Positions 1 to 9,329 are shown, counted from the first letter of the stretch. The stretch: DNA of 64,000 nt from Nocardioides baekrokdamisoli (GCF_003945325.1 NZ_AP019307.1:620001-684000), one strand, 5' to 3'. A program made the numbers and translations. Notes: a model not told the origin generated them from the letters alone.

Positions 1-575
1 GTCATGGCCTTGATGCCGAGGTCCAACGCAGCGACGGTGAACCTCTTCTCACCGATCGCCGGGACAACGTACGCCTCGTCGGTCGACACCGCCTCCGACA
101 GGTTCGCGCCGGTCATCTCGGCACTGGTCCGGACCTTGGCCAGCAGTTTCTCGGGGTCGGTCTCGATCGTGGAGATGCCGACGCGCATGGCTCCGGCCTC
201 GCGGAGGTGGCGGGTGAGCGCACGGGTGTCGATGCCCTGGATGCCGACGATGCCCTGCGCCTTCAACTCGTCGTCGAGACTGCGCTGTGAGCGCCAGTTG
301 CTCGGGACTCGGGCGGGATCGCGGACGACGTACCCGGCGACCCAGATCCGTGCGGACTCTGGGTCTTCGTCATTGACGCCGGTGTTGCCGACGTGCGGGG
401 CTGTCATCACCACGACCTGACGGTGGTAACTCGGGTCGGTGAGCGTCTCCTGATAGCCGGTCATACCGGTGGAGAACACGGCCTCGCCGAAGGTCTCGCC
501 TTCGGCGCCATAGGCCTGGCCACGGAACGTCCTGCCGTCCTCAAGAACGAGCAGTGCGGGGGCATGCAGCGGCAC
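1..575 (-). CDS. carA: Carbamoyl-phosphate synthase small subunit, N-terminal part (gene runs off the window)
   Basis: Small chain of glutamine-dependent carbamoyl-phosphate synthase, which feeds ammonia to CarB for pyrimidine and arginine synthesis in the cytosol. About 191 N-terminal residues are visible. [33 protein letters not shown] and [12 protein letters not shown] are typical of the CPSase small-chain domain. The glutaminase domain with its catalytic Cys lies beyond coordinate 1. The start is GTG at 575, because AGAAGGAGG lies 6 nt upstream as the last part of a PyrR-type leader. The gene is separated from pyrRBC by four genes, two of them on the opposite strand, so it must have its own promoter. 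carB probably follows outside the window (inference). Confidence 0.96.
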   Translation of the reverse strand, partial: MPLHAPALLVLEDGRTFRGQAYGAEGETFGEAVFSTGMTGYQETLTDPSYHRQVVVMTAPHVGNTGVNDEDPESARIWVAGYVVRDPARVPSNWRSQRSLDDELKAQGIVGIQGIDTRALTRHLREAGAMRVGISTIETDPEKLLAKVRTSAEMTGANLSEAVSTDEAYVVPAIGEKRFTVAALDLGIKAM

Positions 576-581
576 GCCGTA

Positions 582-622
582 CCTCCTTCTCCGCCTCACA
601 GGACGGCTCCTTAAAGGATGTC
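582..622 (-). promoter_or_regulatory. PyrR-binding mRNA leader of carA
   Basis: The transcript reads CCGTCCTGTGAGGCGG followed at once by the Shine-Dalgarno AGAAGGAGG. It contains the UCCNGNGAGGY core of the known PyrR-binding loop. CCG and CC pair with GG and CGG around a UGUGA loop, leaving one bulged U. The segment is almost identical (41 of 42 aligned bases apart from one indel) to 6331-6372 before pyrR. In mycobacteria PyrR represses translation through such elements near the ribosome binding site; the same mechanism is inferred here. A TAAGGT box at 640-635 is a weak -10 candidate. Confidence 0.85.
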
Positions 623-703
623 GGTCGAGGCCCGACCTTATCAGCCCGACCCCCGGGAGCAGGCATCGCAACGGCGCTCCTGCGTCCGATTACGCTGGCG
701 CGT

Positions 704-1225
704 GTGACCTGGTTTGTGGCATTGATCCGCGGCATCGGTCCCGGCGACCCACGGAAGTCGAACGAGTCGCTTCGCGGCGTCCTGGAAGAGCTCGGGTACG
801 GCGACGTGCGGTCGGTCATCTCGAGCGGAAATGTCGTGTTCACCAGCGACGAGACGGACGCTGACGCGATCGGCGATCGGCTCGAAGCCGCATGGCCGGA
901 GCTACGCGGTTTCACTGCGACCACGATCGTCCGGTCGCGCGAGCAACTCGCCGCCCTGGTCGAACGACTCCCGTTCACCGAACCGCACGACCGCGAGAAC
1001 TATCAGTTGGTGACGTTCTTCAAACGGTCGCAGGACCGGCAGGACCCGCCGGCGGGCATGGCGATGCGAGCGGTCGGGATGGTCGACGGTGCGCTCTGCA
1101 CGACCAGCAACCCGTCCGACCTGAAGACGCCCGAGGCGATGCGGTGGCTGGAGAAGACCTACTCGAAGGAACTGACCTCGCGTACGCCGCTGACGCTGGC
1201 GCGGATCCTCAAGAAGATGGAGTGA
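704..1225 (+). CDS. DUF1697 family protein
   Basis: A 173-residue protein of the DUF1697 family, of unknown biochemical role. The family pattern is seen in VALIRGIG near the N-terminus, LEELGYGDVRSVISSGNVVF around residues 26-45, and the C-terminal pattern TSNPSDLKTPEAMRWLEKTY. The length is usual for the family (about 180). The start is GTG at 704: no Shine-Dalgarno is present, but TACGCT at 691-696 is placed as a -10 box that would start the transcript at or next to the GTG, suggesting a leaderless message. It faces away from carA and lies inside what is normally a continuous pyr operon. Family membership is firm; function is not known. Confidence 0.85.
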   Translation: MTWFVALIRGIGPGDPRKSNESLRGVLEELGYGDVRSVISSGNVVFTSDETDADAIGDRLEAAWPELRGFTATTIVRSREQLAALVERLPFTEPHDRENYQLVTFFKRSQDRQDPPAGMAMRAVGMVDGALCTTSNPSDLKTPEAMRWLEKTYSKELTSRTPLTLARILKKME

Positions 1226-1291
1226 CACGGCATGCCGTCGTGCACCTGAGCCTGGTGTGACGACCGCTCAGGATGCCTTGTGCAGGACCCT

Positions 1292-1297
1292 TAGCAT
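1292..1297 (+). promoter_or_regulatory. -10 box giving a leaderless CapA-like transcript
   Basis: TAGCAT lies 7 nt before the ATG at 1305, so transcription would begin at the start codon. There is no Shine-Dalgarno. No convincing -35 box is visible. Confidence 0.45.
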
Positions 1298-1304
1298 CGC
1301 GGAC

Positions 1305-2519
1305 ATGAAGGCATTCGCGGACAGGGCCGCGCTGACGGCACTCGCCGTGGCCGCCTCCAGCCTCCTCACCGCAGGCTGCGGCATCGCACCGAAGGCCGAC
1401 TCGACGAGGCCGCCGGTCACGACATCGACGGGCGCCACGGCTGCCATCAGCTCCGTCACGGCGAACACCATGTTCTTCGGCAACACCTACTTCGGTCGGC
1501 ACATCAATGAGTGGTCTCAAGCGAGTCCCCTGCGCTATGCGTATCCGTTCTCTCGACTCAACGAGTTCAACCGAAAGCGGTACGACGCGTGGTTCACGGG
1601 CCTGGAATGCCCCACGGTGGCGGGGCTCAACCTGACCGCTGCCCAGGAGGAAGCCACGTTGACGTTCAACTGCAACCCGGCCTACTTGAAGGAAGCCGCA
1701 CACTGGTTCACCGCCTTCAGCCTGGCCAACAACCACTCGGGGAACCAGGGCGACCCTGGGGTCGAGGAGACCCGCCGACGCCTCGGCTCCGCCGGCATTC
1801 AGTATTGGGGTGACCCGGACCCGCGCAGGCTCAACGACATCTGCGAGGTGGTGGCTCTCCCGGTGAAGGTCCGCATGACCGATCACACGACCACGACCGG
1901 GAGCCTCCCCATCGCCCTGTGTGGCTACGCCTGGGTCTTCAGGATCCCCTCGCCCGAGTCGGTCGCGTTGATGACGAAGTACGCGGCCCTGATGCCCACC
2001 ATCGCGATGCCGCACGGCGGGACAGAGTACGACCCGAAGCCGGACCAACTGAAGACGAACCTGTACCACTCGATGATCGATGCCGGTGCCGACGCCGTGA
2101 TCGATGACCACCCCCACTGGGTGCAGACCTCAGAGGCCTACAAGGGGCGCCTGATCGTCTACGGCATGGGCAACTTCCTCTTCGACCAGCAGCACGATCC
2201 CGAGCGGACCCGGTCGGCAGGAATCAACGTGCGACTTGATGTCGACGCGACCCACTACAGCGCCGCCGAACGAGCCAACCTCCAGCGCTGGCTGAAGCTG
2301 GGGCCAACTTGCGCCACGTACCACGACGACTGCCTCGCCTCCGCCAGGAGCGAAGGCCTGACCAAGCTCAAGGTGACGTATCGGTTCGGCGTCGTCGGCA
2401 CCGATGATTCGGATCGGATCACCCGACCCGCGAGCCAGGAGCTCCAGCAGAGCATCCTTCAGCGCCTGAATTGGGCCGCCACGATCGCCGGACTCAGGGC
2501 TCCGTACAGCGGCCGGTGA
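1305..2519 (+). CDS. CapA-family (PGA_cap) putative lipoprotein
   Basis: A 404-residue exported protein of the CapA/PgsA capsule-synthesis-associated metallophosphatase-like family. The ATG at 1305 opens a signal peptide ending in LLTAGC (Cys25); Thr at -3 makes it a slightly atypical lipobox. Family motifs follow in order: FFGNTYF, FTGLECP, FSLANNHSGNQGDPG (the ANNHxxDxG type), AMPHGGTEYDPKPDQLK, DAGADAVIDDHPHWVQ and LIVYGMGNFLFDQ. The His, Asp and Asn residues of the fold are present. Many members are not linked to polyglutamate capsule, so the substrate is unknown. It is on the plus strand between carA and the rest of the pyr genes, with no capsule genes nearby. Confidence 0.85.
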   Translation: MKAFADRAALTALAVAASSLLTAGCGIAPKADSTRPPVTTSTGATAAISSVTANTMFFGNTYFGRHINEWSQASPLRYAYPFSRLNEFNRKRYDAWFTGLECPTVAGLNLTAAQEEATLTFNCNPAYLKEAAHWFTAFSLANNHSGNQGDPGVEETRRRLGSAGIQYWGDPDPRRLNDICEVVALPVKVRMTDHTTTTGSLPIALCGYAWVFRIPSPESVALMTKYAALMPTIAMPHGGTEYDPKPDQLKTNLYHSMIDAGADAVIDDHPHWVQTSEAYKGRLIVYGMGNFLFDQQHDPERTRSAGINVRLDVDATHYSAAERANLQRWLKLGPTCATYHDDCLASARSEGLTKLKVTYRFGVVGTDDSDRITRPASQELQQSILQRLNWAATIAGLRAPYSGR

Positions 2520-2613
2520 GGACGGCTCATGTGCACATGATCCCTGCGCTCCGCAACCTCGACCGGTGCCTCACATCGGCGGCACGCAGTACTGACAGTG
2601 TGTCCGGCGGTCG

Positions 2614-3105
2614 TCAGGCTTGCGGAGCGTTCCTGGCCATCACCAGATGGCCATCGTCGGTGGCGCGCAACAACTGGGTGAACCCGGCTTTGGCCAGCAC
2701 CCTCAGCGACGCGGCATTCGTCGGCTCGACTGACGCGCGGACGCGTACGTCCTCCGCCTCTGCGGTGTCGACCAACGCCTTGACGGCCTCCGTCGCGAAC
2801 CCCCAGCCCCAGGCCTCGCGAACCAGCCCGAACCCGATCTCTACTTCCGATACGCCGTCGACGTCTTCTGGCGGCCCGAAGAACCCGATCGAGCCGAGCA
2901 CAGTCACCCCGCGGACGATCGACCGCGGGCCCCACGGATCGCCTTCCCGCCACATCGACGCCGCGTCGACGTCGTCCTTGCGCGGGAAGTCGGCGTGCCA
3001 GCCCGGCTGGCGCAGCGGAGATTGACCCCGAATCGCGCGTACGTCTGCCGCATTCCACAGTGGGAGCGTCAGACGCTCGGTGACGATGACGTCATCGATG
3101 CTCAT
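2614..3105 (-). CDS. GNAT family N-acetyltransferase (RimJ/RimL type)
   Basis: A 163-residue GNAT enzyme expected to transfer acetyl from acetyl-CoA to an amine, perhaps a protein N-terminus or small molecule. TERLTLPLWNAAD opens the fold, followed by VEIGFGLVREAWGWGFATEA (the beta4 and acetyl-CoA loop region) and VEPTNAASLRVLAKAGF (the N-A-S-x-R-V-x-x-K-x-G-F motif). The ATG at 3105 overlaps the stop of the gene before it (ATGA), making it the last gene of the pyrR-pyrB-pyrC transcription unit. Substrate cannot be told. It may have been added to the operon; acetyltransferases are not a normal pyr component. Confidence 0.85.
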   Translation of the reverse strand: MSIDDVIVTERLTLPLWNAADVRAIRGQSPLRQPGWHADFPRKDDVDAASMWREGDPWGPRSIVRGVTVLGSIGFFGPPEDVDGVSEVEIGFGLVREAWGWGFATEAVKALVDTAEAEDVRVRASVEPTNAASLRVLAKAGFTQLLRATDDGHLVMARNAPQA

Positions 3106-3521
3106 TCGTCGACCTCGACCAGTGGGGGACCCCAGGTCTTCGCTGCTTCGAGGATGACGCTGAGGTCTTGTGAGGTGAACTCGACCGACGCGTTCGACCA
3201 GACCACCCGCACCCCTCGGCCGAATTCGTGCCGGACGAGCTCGATCGACGCCGCCGACGCAACCGGGACCTCGGCTCGGGGGTCACCCAGACGGTATCTG
3301 TTGACGGTCCAGACGCGGGCACCTTCCAGCTCAATCAGCTCCGCCCAAGGGTCAGTCCAGCCCGTCAGTGAACCTCCGACAACAACCGAGTGCCCCTTAC
3401 GAAGTTTCTTGACCAGGCGCCGCTGACGCCAGCTCAGCGTGGCATCAGTGACGACCGAGTCCACGAACAGCCCGAGGATGAAGTTGATCAGACCACCGAC
3501 GAGGTTTCCCAGAATGTCCAC
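3102..3521 (-). CDS. Small membrane-anchored protein downstream of pyrC
   Basis: A 139-residue protein that I do not recognise. The GTG at 3521 begins one base after the pyrC stop (3523-3525), and the stop overlaps the next ATG. An N-terminal hydrophobic stretch (LVGGLINFILGLFVDSVV, residues about 6-23) is followed by a basic patch (WRQRRLVKKLRKG) and a soluble, beta-rich region. Many actinobacteria carry a small membrane protein between pyrC and carA, and the position matches, but this one has only one clear membrane segment. Translational coupling to pyrC suggests it is made together with the pyrimidine enzymes; its role is unknown. Confidence 0.7.
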   Translation of the reverse strand: MDILGNLVGGLINFILGLFVDSVVTDATLSWRQRRLVKKLRKGHSVVVGGSLTGWTDPWAELIELEGARVWTVNRYRLGDPRAEVPVASAASIELVRHEFGRGVRVVWSNASVEFTSQDLSVILEAAKTWGPPLVEVDE

Positions 3522-3522
3522 G

Positions 3523-4812
3523 TCAGCCGAGGTACGTCTGCGTGCCGCGCAGGTACGTCGAATGGATCGCACCGTGCAACGTGCGTCCGTGCCACGGGTT
3601 GTTGCGCGACAGCGACAGGGACAGGTCACGATCGACGGTCCACACGGCGGTCGGATCGACCAGCGTGAAGTTGGCCGGCTCGCCGACCGCGATCGGGCGC
3701 CCGTGCCCGGCCAGTCCTGCGATCCCGGCCGGGTTGGTCGACATCACTCGAGCGACCCCGTCCCACCCGAGACGCTCGCCCAACACGGTCCAGACGACAG
3801 GCAGTGCGGTCTCCAGACCGATCATGCCGAACGCGGCGTCGACGAACGCGTGCTCCTTGTCGTGGCGGGCGTGCGGGGCGTGGTCGGTGGCGACCGCATC
3901 GATCGTGCCGTCGGCGAGGGCTTCGCGAAGCGCCTCGACGTCCTCCTGGGGACGCAGTGGCGGGTTGACCTTGAACGTCGGGTCGTACGAAGTGAGCAGA
4001 TCGGTGGTCAGCAGGAGGTGGTGCGGGGTCACCTCGGCGGTGACGCTGATCCCCTGGGCCTTGGCCCAGCGGATGACCTCCACGGACCCGGCCGTCGAGA
4101 CGTGTGCGACATGGACCCGGGACCCGGTGTGACGCGCGAGCATGACGTCGCGCGCGACGATCACCTCTTCAGCGACCGACGGCCACCCGGGCAGGCCGAG
4201 CCGTCCGGAGAGTTCACCCTCGTGGCAGCACGAGGCGTGCGGGGCCAACGACGGGTCCTGGCTGTGCTGGGAGATGACTCCCCCGAAGGCCTTCACATAC
4301 TCCAGGGCACGGCGCATCACGCGTGCGTCGCCGACACATTTGCCGTCGTCGGAGAAGACGCGTACGCCCGCGCGTGAGCGCGCCATCAGGCCGAGCTCGG
4401 CCAGCTCGGCGCCCTCGAGACCGCGAGTGACCGCGCCCACCGGCTGGACATCGACAAGACCCACCGCTCGACCGAGGTCGTGGACCCGTTCGGCGGCTTC
4501 AGCCGTGTCGGTGACCGGGCTGGTGTTGGCCATGGCGAGCACCGCGGTGAATCCCCCGGCTGCCGCGGCAGCGGAGCCCGTGGCGATCGTCTCGGCATCC
4601 TCACGACCCGGCTCCCGCAGGTGGGTGTGCAGGTCGACGAAGCCAGGCAGCAGCACCAGGCCGTCAGCGTCCACCGTGGTCTCGGCACCTGCCTCCGACG
4701 CTGCGCGACCGACAGAGGTGATCAAGCCATCGGTGACGAGGACGTCTGCGGTCTCTCCACCGAGGACCTTGGCACCCTTGATCAACAGCACGCCGTTGGT
4801 GGACGTTGTCAT
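3523..4812 (-). CDS. pyrC: Dihydroorotase
   Basis: Zinc-dependent dihydroorotase (class I, PyrC/multidomain type), closing N-carbamoyl-L-aspartate to dihydroorotate in the third step of pyrimidine synthesis. Of 429 residues, [16 protein letters not shown] carries the metal-binding His62 and His64, and [13 protein letters not shown] near residue 310 gives the catalytic Asp and substrate-loop His. [18 protein letters not shown] and the C-terminal [10 protein letters not shown] are family features. The ATG at 4812 overlaps the pyrB stop (ATGA). It belongs to the pyrR-led operon and so should fall under PyrR control. Confidence 0.97.
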   Translation of the reverse strand: MTTSTNGVLLIKGAKVLGGETADVLVTDGLITSVGRAASEAGAETTVDADGLVLLPGFVDLHTHLREPGREDAETIATGSAAAAAGGFTAVLAMANTSPVTDTAEAAERVHDLGRAVGLVDVQPVGAVTRGLEGAELAELGLMARSRAGVRVFSDDGKCVGDARVMRRALEYVKAFGGVISQHSQDPSLAPHASCCHEGELSGRLGLPGWPSVAEEVIVARDVMLARHTGSRVHVAHVSTAGSVEVIRWAKAQGISVTAEVTPHHLLLTTDLLTSYDPTFKVNPPLRPQEDVEALREALADGTIDAVATDHAPHARHDKEHAFVDAAFGMIGLETALPVVWTVLGERLGWDGVARVMSTNPAGIAGLAGHGRPIAVGEPANFTLVDPTAVWTVDRDLSLSLSRNNPWHGRTLHGAIHSTYLRGTQTYLG

Positions 4813-5738
4813 GCTTCGGCCTCCCCAGCCAGCAGGTGGTACAGAACGGCCATCCGGACCGCGACTCCGGCCGAGACCTGCTCCAGGATCAGGCTGTCGG
4901 CGGCGTCGGCCGCCTCCGGCGAGATCTCCAGACCGCGGTTCATCGGGCCGGGGTGCAGGATCGGGGTCCCGGGCTTGAGCAGGTCGAGCCGCGACCGCGT
5001 CAGACCGTACGTGACCGCGTACTCGCGCGCACTCGGGAAGTAGCCGCCGCTCATCCGTTCCTTCTGGACGCGCAGCATCATCACCGCGTCGGCCTCGGGC
5101 AGCACCGCGTCGAGGTCGTACGACGTGGCGAAACCATCATGCGCGGACCAGGGACCGACGCCACTGGGCATCAAGGTCGGCGGAGCCACGACGGTCACCC
5201 TCGCGCCGAGTTTCGCGAGCAACTTGATGTTCGAGCGGAACACGCGCGAGTGGGTCAGGTCCCCGACGATCGCCACGTGCTTGCCCTCGAGCGAGCCGAG
5301 CTTGCGCGTGAGCGCGTACGCATCCAGGAGGGCCTGGGTCGGATGCTCATGGGTGCCATCACCTGCGTTGATGACCGGGACACCAGTCCAGGCCGCGACC
5401 TGTGCAGGAGCACCCGAGGCCGGATGCCTGATGACCAGGCCGTCGATGCCCATCGACGTCACGGTGAGCGCGGTGTCGCGCAGGCTCTCCCCCTTGGAGG
5501 TGGAGGAACCCTTCGCCGACAGGTTGATCACATCGGCCGAAAGCCACTTGCCCGCGATCTCGAAGGAGGAGCGCGTACGCGTCGAGTCCTCGAAGAACAG
5601 GTTGATGACCGTACGCCCACGCAGCGCCGGCAACTTCTTGACCTCGCGGGCCTGCACGTCGTGCATCTCGGCCGCGGTCGAGAAGATCCTCTCGACCTCC
5701 TGGAGGCTGACGTCGTCGATGCTCAGCAGGTTCTTCAC
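4809..5738 (-). CDS. pyrB: Aspartate carbamoyltransferase catalytic subunit
   Basis: Joins carbamoyl phosphate to aspartate, the committed step of pyrimidine synthesis. It has 309 residues, the normal length for a catalytic chain. [13 protein letters not shown] at 48-60 is the carbamoyl-phosphate loop; [16 protein letters not shown] near 127-141 holds the second phosphate-binding element with His132. [11 protein letters not shown] near the C-terminus is the conserved aspartate-binding region. The GTG at 5738 overlaps the pyrR stop by the GTGA arrangement. No pyrI regulatory subunit is seen, as usual in actinobacteria. Confidence 0.97.
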   Translation of the reverse strand: MKNLLSIDDVSLQEVERIFSTAAEMHDVQAREVKKLPALRGRTVINLFFEDSTRTRSSFEIAGKWLSADVINLSAKGSSTSKGESLRDTALTVTSMGIDGLVIRHPASGAPAQVAAWTGVPVINAGDGTHEHPTQALLDAYALTRKLGSLEGKHVAIVGDLTHSRVFRSNIKLLAKLGARVTVVAPPTLMPSGVGPWSAHDGFATSYDLDAVLPEADAVMMLRVQKERMSGGYFPSAREYAVTYGLTRSRLDLLKPGTPILHPGPMNRGLEISPEAADAADSLILEQVSAGVAVRMAVLYHLLAGEAEA

Positions 5739-6319
5739 TCGGTCTCCCCCACGGTCTCGTGCGGCGCGGCCCCGGTCGGCACACTCTCCAGGCGGACCTC
5801 GTCCTCGCCATCGGTCTCGATCAACTTCAGGCGTACGCGCTCCGACCGCGCTGTCGGCAGATTCTTGCCGACGTGGTCGGCACGGATCGGGAGTTCGCGG
5901 TGGCCGCGATCGACCAGCACCGCCAGGCGTACGACCGCAGGACGGCCGAGGTCCGACAGCGCGTCCAGCGCCGCACGGATCGTCCGTCCGGAGAACAGCA
6001 CGTCATCGACGAGAACGACGGTCTTGCCATCGATCGAGCCGGGTACCGAGGTCTTGTGGGGTGCACGGGTAGGTTGCGACTTTATATCGTCGCGATACAT
6101 CGTGATGTCGAGGGAGCCGACCGCGACCGGATGCCCTTCGACGGCCTCAATCTTCGCCGCCAGTCGTTTCGCGAGCGGTACGCCGCGCGTCTGCAATCCG
6201 AGCAGGATCAGGTCCGACGCACCCTTGTTGTGTTCCAGGATCTCGTGCGAGATGCGGGTCAGCGCGCGGGAAATGTCTCCGGCGTCCAGCACGACCCGGC
6301 CGTCCGATGCAGAAGCCAT
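5735..6319 (-). CDS. pyrR: Bifunctional pyr operon regulator / uracil phosphoribosyltransferase
   Basis: PyrR binds pyr mRNA when UMP is plentiful and also has weak uracil phosphoribosyltransferase activity. The 194 residues contain [23 protein letters not shown] and the PRPP-binding motif [17 protein letters not shown] at 101-116. [17 protein letters not shown] is typical of the C-terminal part, which here has an acidic tail. The start is ATG at 6319 with GGAGG a little further upstream than usual, inside its own PyrR-binding leader. First gene of an operon running through pyrB, pyrC, the membrane protein and the GNAT gene. Confidence 0.97.
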   Translation of the reverse strand: MASASDGRVVLDAGDISRALTRISHEILEHNKGASDLILLGLQTRGVPLAKRLAAKIEAVEGHPVAVGSLDITMYRDDIKSQPTRAPHKTSVPGSIDGKTVVLVDDVLFSGRTIRAALDALSDLGRPAVVRLAVLVDRGHRELPIRADHVGKNLPTARSERVRLKLIETDGEDEVRLESVPTGAAPHETVGETE

Positions 6320-6330
6320 CGTCAGCCCGA

Positions 6331-6372
6331 CCTCCTTCTCCGCCTCACAGGACGGCTCATTAAAGGAATGTC
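6331..6372 (-). promoter_or_regulatory. PyrR-binding mRNA leader of the pyrR operon
   Basis: Same element as in front of carA: GTCCTGTGAGGCGG and then GAGAAGGAGG just before the start of pyrR. The UCCNGNGAGGY core and the bulged-U hairpin are conserved. A TAAGAC box at 6377-6372, with GTCACA about 18 bp further upstream, is a possible promoter, which would place the transcript start close to the element. Autogenous translational repression of pyrR is inferred from the mycobacterial model. Confidence 0.85.
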
Positions 6373-6424
6373 TTACGGGTCACATGGTACGGGTGTGACG
6401 ACCCACGCGCGAGTCCCGAGTGCT

Positions 6425-8152
6425 CTACGGCGCCTGGATCACCAGTTCCACGTTGCGGTCAGCGGTCTGGCCCTCGCGGGTCAGGGTGCGCGACTGCCAG
6501 TCGTTCGCGCTGAGCTCTCGCGAGAGCGAGGCCAGCGCCACGGTGGTGTCGGTCTTGCCCCCGTAGGAGGCCGGGCCGGCGTGGTCGAGGACCGTGGCGA
6601 AGATCGAGAGCGTGCCGTCGCGGTTGTCGACGATCTCCAGCAGGCGGGCCTGCTGCGGGAAGTCGACGTGCGAGGCGGTGTTGATCTCCCAGAAGCCACG
6701 CGCTCCGCCGGGCCGGGCCCACACGTGGTTCTCGTGGGTGTGACCGTTGATCCAGGCCACGACCTCGCGGTGCTGCTGCAACAACGTGACCACAGCGGGC
6801 CCCTGGACTCGCGGCGAGATGTCCCCACCGGTGGCGACGAGCGGGTTGCCCATCGTCTCGCTGGTGTGGTGGCTGGCGATCACGACCATGCCGGCCTGCG
6901 GCGCCGCGAGTTGGGCGGTCAGCCAGTCGAACTGAGCCTGGTCGAGCGAACCGTCGGCGTAGCCGTTGGGATTGACCGTGTCGAGGACGATGAACTGCAC
7001 GCCGCCGTTGACGAACGTGTAGTACGCGGTCCCCGCCGAGCGGTTGGTGGTGGTGTAGCCGTGGCCGACCGGCATACCCGTCGTGGTGAAGTGCTCGTTG
7101 ACGATCTCGGCTCGCGTCAGGACCCGTCGGTTCGGGTCGGCCGAGACCACGCGTACGGCCGTGGTCAGCGCCAGGCTGTTGAGCAGGTCCAGCGGGTTCG
7201 ACCGAAGCGCACCCAGGACATCCGCCTGGCTCATCCCCGGCGGCACGTCGATGATCTTGAGGTTGCCGGTGGCGACGGCACTCATCCCTGCGCCCAGCGT
7301 CCCCGGCGGGAAGTTCCCCTGGACGCCGCCGTCGTGGTTGCCGAAGACCGAATACCACGGCATCTGCAGACCCGCCGGTACGAACGGGCGACGGGCCGCG
7401 TCCAGCAGGCCGGGCACGGTCGGGAAGCCGTACGTGGTCTTCGCGATGTCCGCGGCGCGCAGCAGCGGCGGGTTGTCGGGGTGCCAGTAGTGCTGGTCGT
7501 ACGTCAGGAAGTCGTTGTCAGCGACACCCTCCCACCTGCTCAGGTCGCCGGAGTCCGGCGTGAGGACCTTCTTGCCCCCGAGGACGTCGATGTTCCAGCG
7601 GGTCTCGTTGAACTGGGCGTTGTCGGCGTTGTCGCCGGTCTGGATCGCGAACGCCAACGGCAAACCGCTGACCGGTCCGCTCGCCACCGCATTGATCGCG
7701 CGGACCATGGCGTCGGCGACGTGGGAGCCGAGCATTTCGTGCGCCCGGTACGCCGACGAGGTCAATCCGGTGGTGGGGTCGCCGGGTGCGGCGGTGTCGT
7801 CATAACGGTCTGCCCACTCGACTCGCATCGGGGACTGCGCATCGACGATGTGCACGTCAGAGAGCTGCGCCCACGCGAGGATCCCCTTGCGCTGGGCCGC
7901 GCGGTTGGTTCCGGGCGACGCGACGAACTCGGTCCGGACGACGTGCGGCTCTCCGGCCGCGACGATCACGGGGCGGTACCCGCCCGCGCCGGCCGCTCCC
8001 TTGCGATACGTACGCGCGAGCGACGTCCCGCCTGTGTTGATCGGCACAGCGGCACTGGCAGGGGCGAACGCGCCCTCAGCGGCCACACCCACTCCCGCTA
8101 CGGCAGAGGCGGCCAGGGCACCACGAAAGAGGTCACGACGGGTGAGTTTCAC
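6425..8152 (-). CDS. Tat-exported metallophosphoesterase (TIGR03767-like)
   Basis: A 575-residue calcineurin-like phosphoesterase with an N-terminal twin-arginine signal (LTRRDLFRG, Arg5-Arg6, then an Ala-rich hydrophobic stretch to about residue 34). Metal-binding motifs appear in the family order: SDVH (98-101), QTGDNADN (171-178), GNHDGG (271-276), ASHHTSE and NGHTHENH. It resembles the actinobacterial group named TIGR03767, whose substrate is not established. The gene stands alone between the pyr leader and nusB, with its own good promoter and a leaderless GTG start at 8152. Export in folded, metal-loaded form is inferred from the Tat signal. Confidence 0.88.
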   Translation of the reverse strand: MKLTRRDLFRGALAASAVAGVGVAAEGAFAPASAAVPINTGGTSLARTYRKGAAGAGGYRPVIVAAGEPHVVRTEFVASPGTNRAAQRKGILAWAQLSDVHIVDAQSPMRVEWADRYDDTAAPGDPTTGLTSSAYRAHEMLGSHVADAMVRAINAVASGPVSGLPLAFAIQTGDNADNAQFNETRWNIDVLGGKKVLTPDSGDLSRWEGVADNDFLTYDQHYWHPDNPPLLRAADIAKTTYGFPTVPGLLDAARRPFVPAGLQMPWYSVFGNHDGGVQGNFPPGTLGAGMSAVATGNLKIIDVPPGMSQADVLGALRSNPLDLLNSLALTTAVRVVSADPNRRVLTRAEIVNEHFTTTGMPVGHGYTTTNRSAGTAYYTFVNGGVQFIVLDTVNPNGYADGSLDQAQFDWLTAQLAAPQAGMVVIASHHTSETMGNPLVATGGDISPRVQGPAVVTLLQQHREVVAWINGHTHENHVWARPGGARGFWEINTASHVDFPQQARLLEIVDNRDGTLSIFATVLDHAGPASYGGKTDTTVALASLSRELSANDWQSRTLTREGQTADRNVELVIQAP

Positions 8153-8187
8153 TCCCGTACCCTAAAACGAGAACACGTTCCTGTCAG
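8153..8187 (-). promoter_or_regulatory. Promoter of the metallophosphoesterase gene
   Basis: CTGACA (8187-8182), a 17-bp spacer and TAGGGT (8164-8159) form the best sigma-A-type promoter seen in the window. The start codon GTG at 8152 lies 6 nt after the -10 box, so the message would be leaderless. Confidence 0.7.
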
Positions 8188-8221
8188 CAACATGCTGTAC
8201 ATCAGCCGTTCACCCGGCGTG

Positions 8222-8632
8222 TCAATCGAGGGAGGGGCGGTCCTTCTCGATCGCGCCGAGGACACCGTTCACGAACTGCGGCGACTCGTCCGTCGACAGC
8301 GCCTGGGACAGTTCCACAGCCTCGGAGATCGCGACGTGGGACGGAACATCCTCCGGGCCGGCGAGCAGCTCGAAGACGCCCAGACGCAGGACGTTGCGGT
8401 CCACCGCCGGCATCCGCTCCAGCGGCCAGTCGCGGCTGTACTCGGCGAGCAGTTCGTCGATACGGGTCGCATGAGCTGCGACCCCACGGACCAGGTCCGC
8501 CGTGTACGGGTTGGCCAGATCGCCAGCCGCGATCCGCTCATCCAGGAGATCGGTCGCCGCAATCCCCTGGGCCTCAGCGGCGAAGAGGATGTCGAGAGCT
8601 CGCTTGCGCGCCTTCGTACGGGCGGTGATCAC
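8222..8632 (-). CDS. nusB: Transcription antitermination factor NusB
   Basis: Helical RNA-binding protein that pairs with NusE (S10) on boxA RNA during rRNA transcription. The 136 residues include TKARKRALDILFAAEAQG at the N-terminus, MPAVDRNVLRLGVFELL and VAISEAVELSQALSTDESPQ, ending in FVNGVLGAIEKD. All are NusB hallmarks. The GTG at 8632 is 9 nt from the efp stop, so it is co-transcribed with efp, as is usual in actinobacteria. Confidence 0.96.
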   Translation of the reverse strand: MITARTKARKRALDILFAAEAQGIAATDLLDERIAAGDLANPYTADLVRGVAAHATRIDELLAEYSRDWPLERMPAVDRNVLRLGVFELLAGPEDVPSHVAISEAVELSQALSTDESPQFVNGVLGAIEKDRPSLD

Positions 8633-8641
8633 AGTGCTTGA

Positions 8642-9208
8642 TCAGCTCTTGACTCGGCTGAGGTACGAGCCACCGTCGCGGGTGTCGACCTTGATCTTCT
8701 CGCCGTTCTCGATGAACAGCGGCACCTGGATCTCCGCGCCCGTCTCGAGTGTCGCCGGCTTCGTACGGCCGGTCGCCGAGTCACCCATGACACCCGGCTC
8801 GGTGTAGCTGATCACGAGCTCGACCGAGGCCGGGAGCTCGACGTAGAGGACCCGACCGTTGTTCATCGCGATGATGACGTCGAGGTTCTCGAGCATGAAG
8901 TTGGCGGCGTCGCCGACCTGCTCAGGCGCGACCTCGAGCTGCTCGAACGTGCCGCCGTCCATGAAGACGTAGTTCTGGCCGTCGTTGTAGAGGTACTGCC
9001 AGGTGCGCTTGTCGACTGTCTCGACCTCGACCTTGGTGCCGGCGTTGAACGTCTTGTCGACGTTCTTGCCCGACTCGACGTTCTTCAGCTTCGTACGCAC
9101 GAACGCGGGGCCCTTGCCCGGCTTGACGTGCTGGAACTCCACGACCTGCCAGAGCTGGCCGTCGATGTTGAGGACCATGCCGTTCTTGAGGTCATTCGTG
9201 CTCGCCAT
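8642..9208 (-). CDS. efp: Translation elongation factor P
   Basis: Relieves ribosome stalling at polyproline stretches. It has 188 residues with three beta-barrel domains. The loop tip of domain I reads VKPGKGPAF, with Lys32 inside the palindromic PGKGP (30-34) typical of actinobacterial EF-P; that type has been reported to work without modification of the lysine. No epmA, epmB or other modification gene is nearby. The ATG at 9208 follows AGGAG. A TAGACT box at 9260-9255 may be the -10 of its promoter. Confidence 0.97.
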   Translation of the reverse strand: MASTNDLKNGMVLNIDGQLWQVVEFQHVKPGKGPAFVRTKLKNVESGKNVDKTFNAGTKVEVETVDKRTWQYLYNDGQNYVFMDGGTFEQLEVAPEQVGDAANFMLENLDVIIAMNNGRVLYVELPASVELVISYTEPGVMGDSATGRTKPATLETGAEIQVPLFIENGEKIKVDTRDGGSYLSRVKS

Positions 9209-9329
9209 GTCGCGCCAGCTCCTGTTGTTGGAAGGTCGGGTGGATCAGCGCGCGAGTCTAGCCGTCGCGGGGTGCAAAAAAAGATTTCGGAAGCGCGTTG
9301 CGAACCGCCTGGGCGGTGACAAGTAGCGG

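Noticed and set aside
5759..8641. Plus-strand open frame of 960 codons opposite pyrR, the phosphoesterase and nusB
   Set aside because: It crosses three well-supported minus-strand genes and two promoter regions; composition is typical of an antisense frame.
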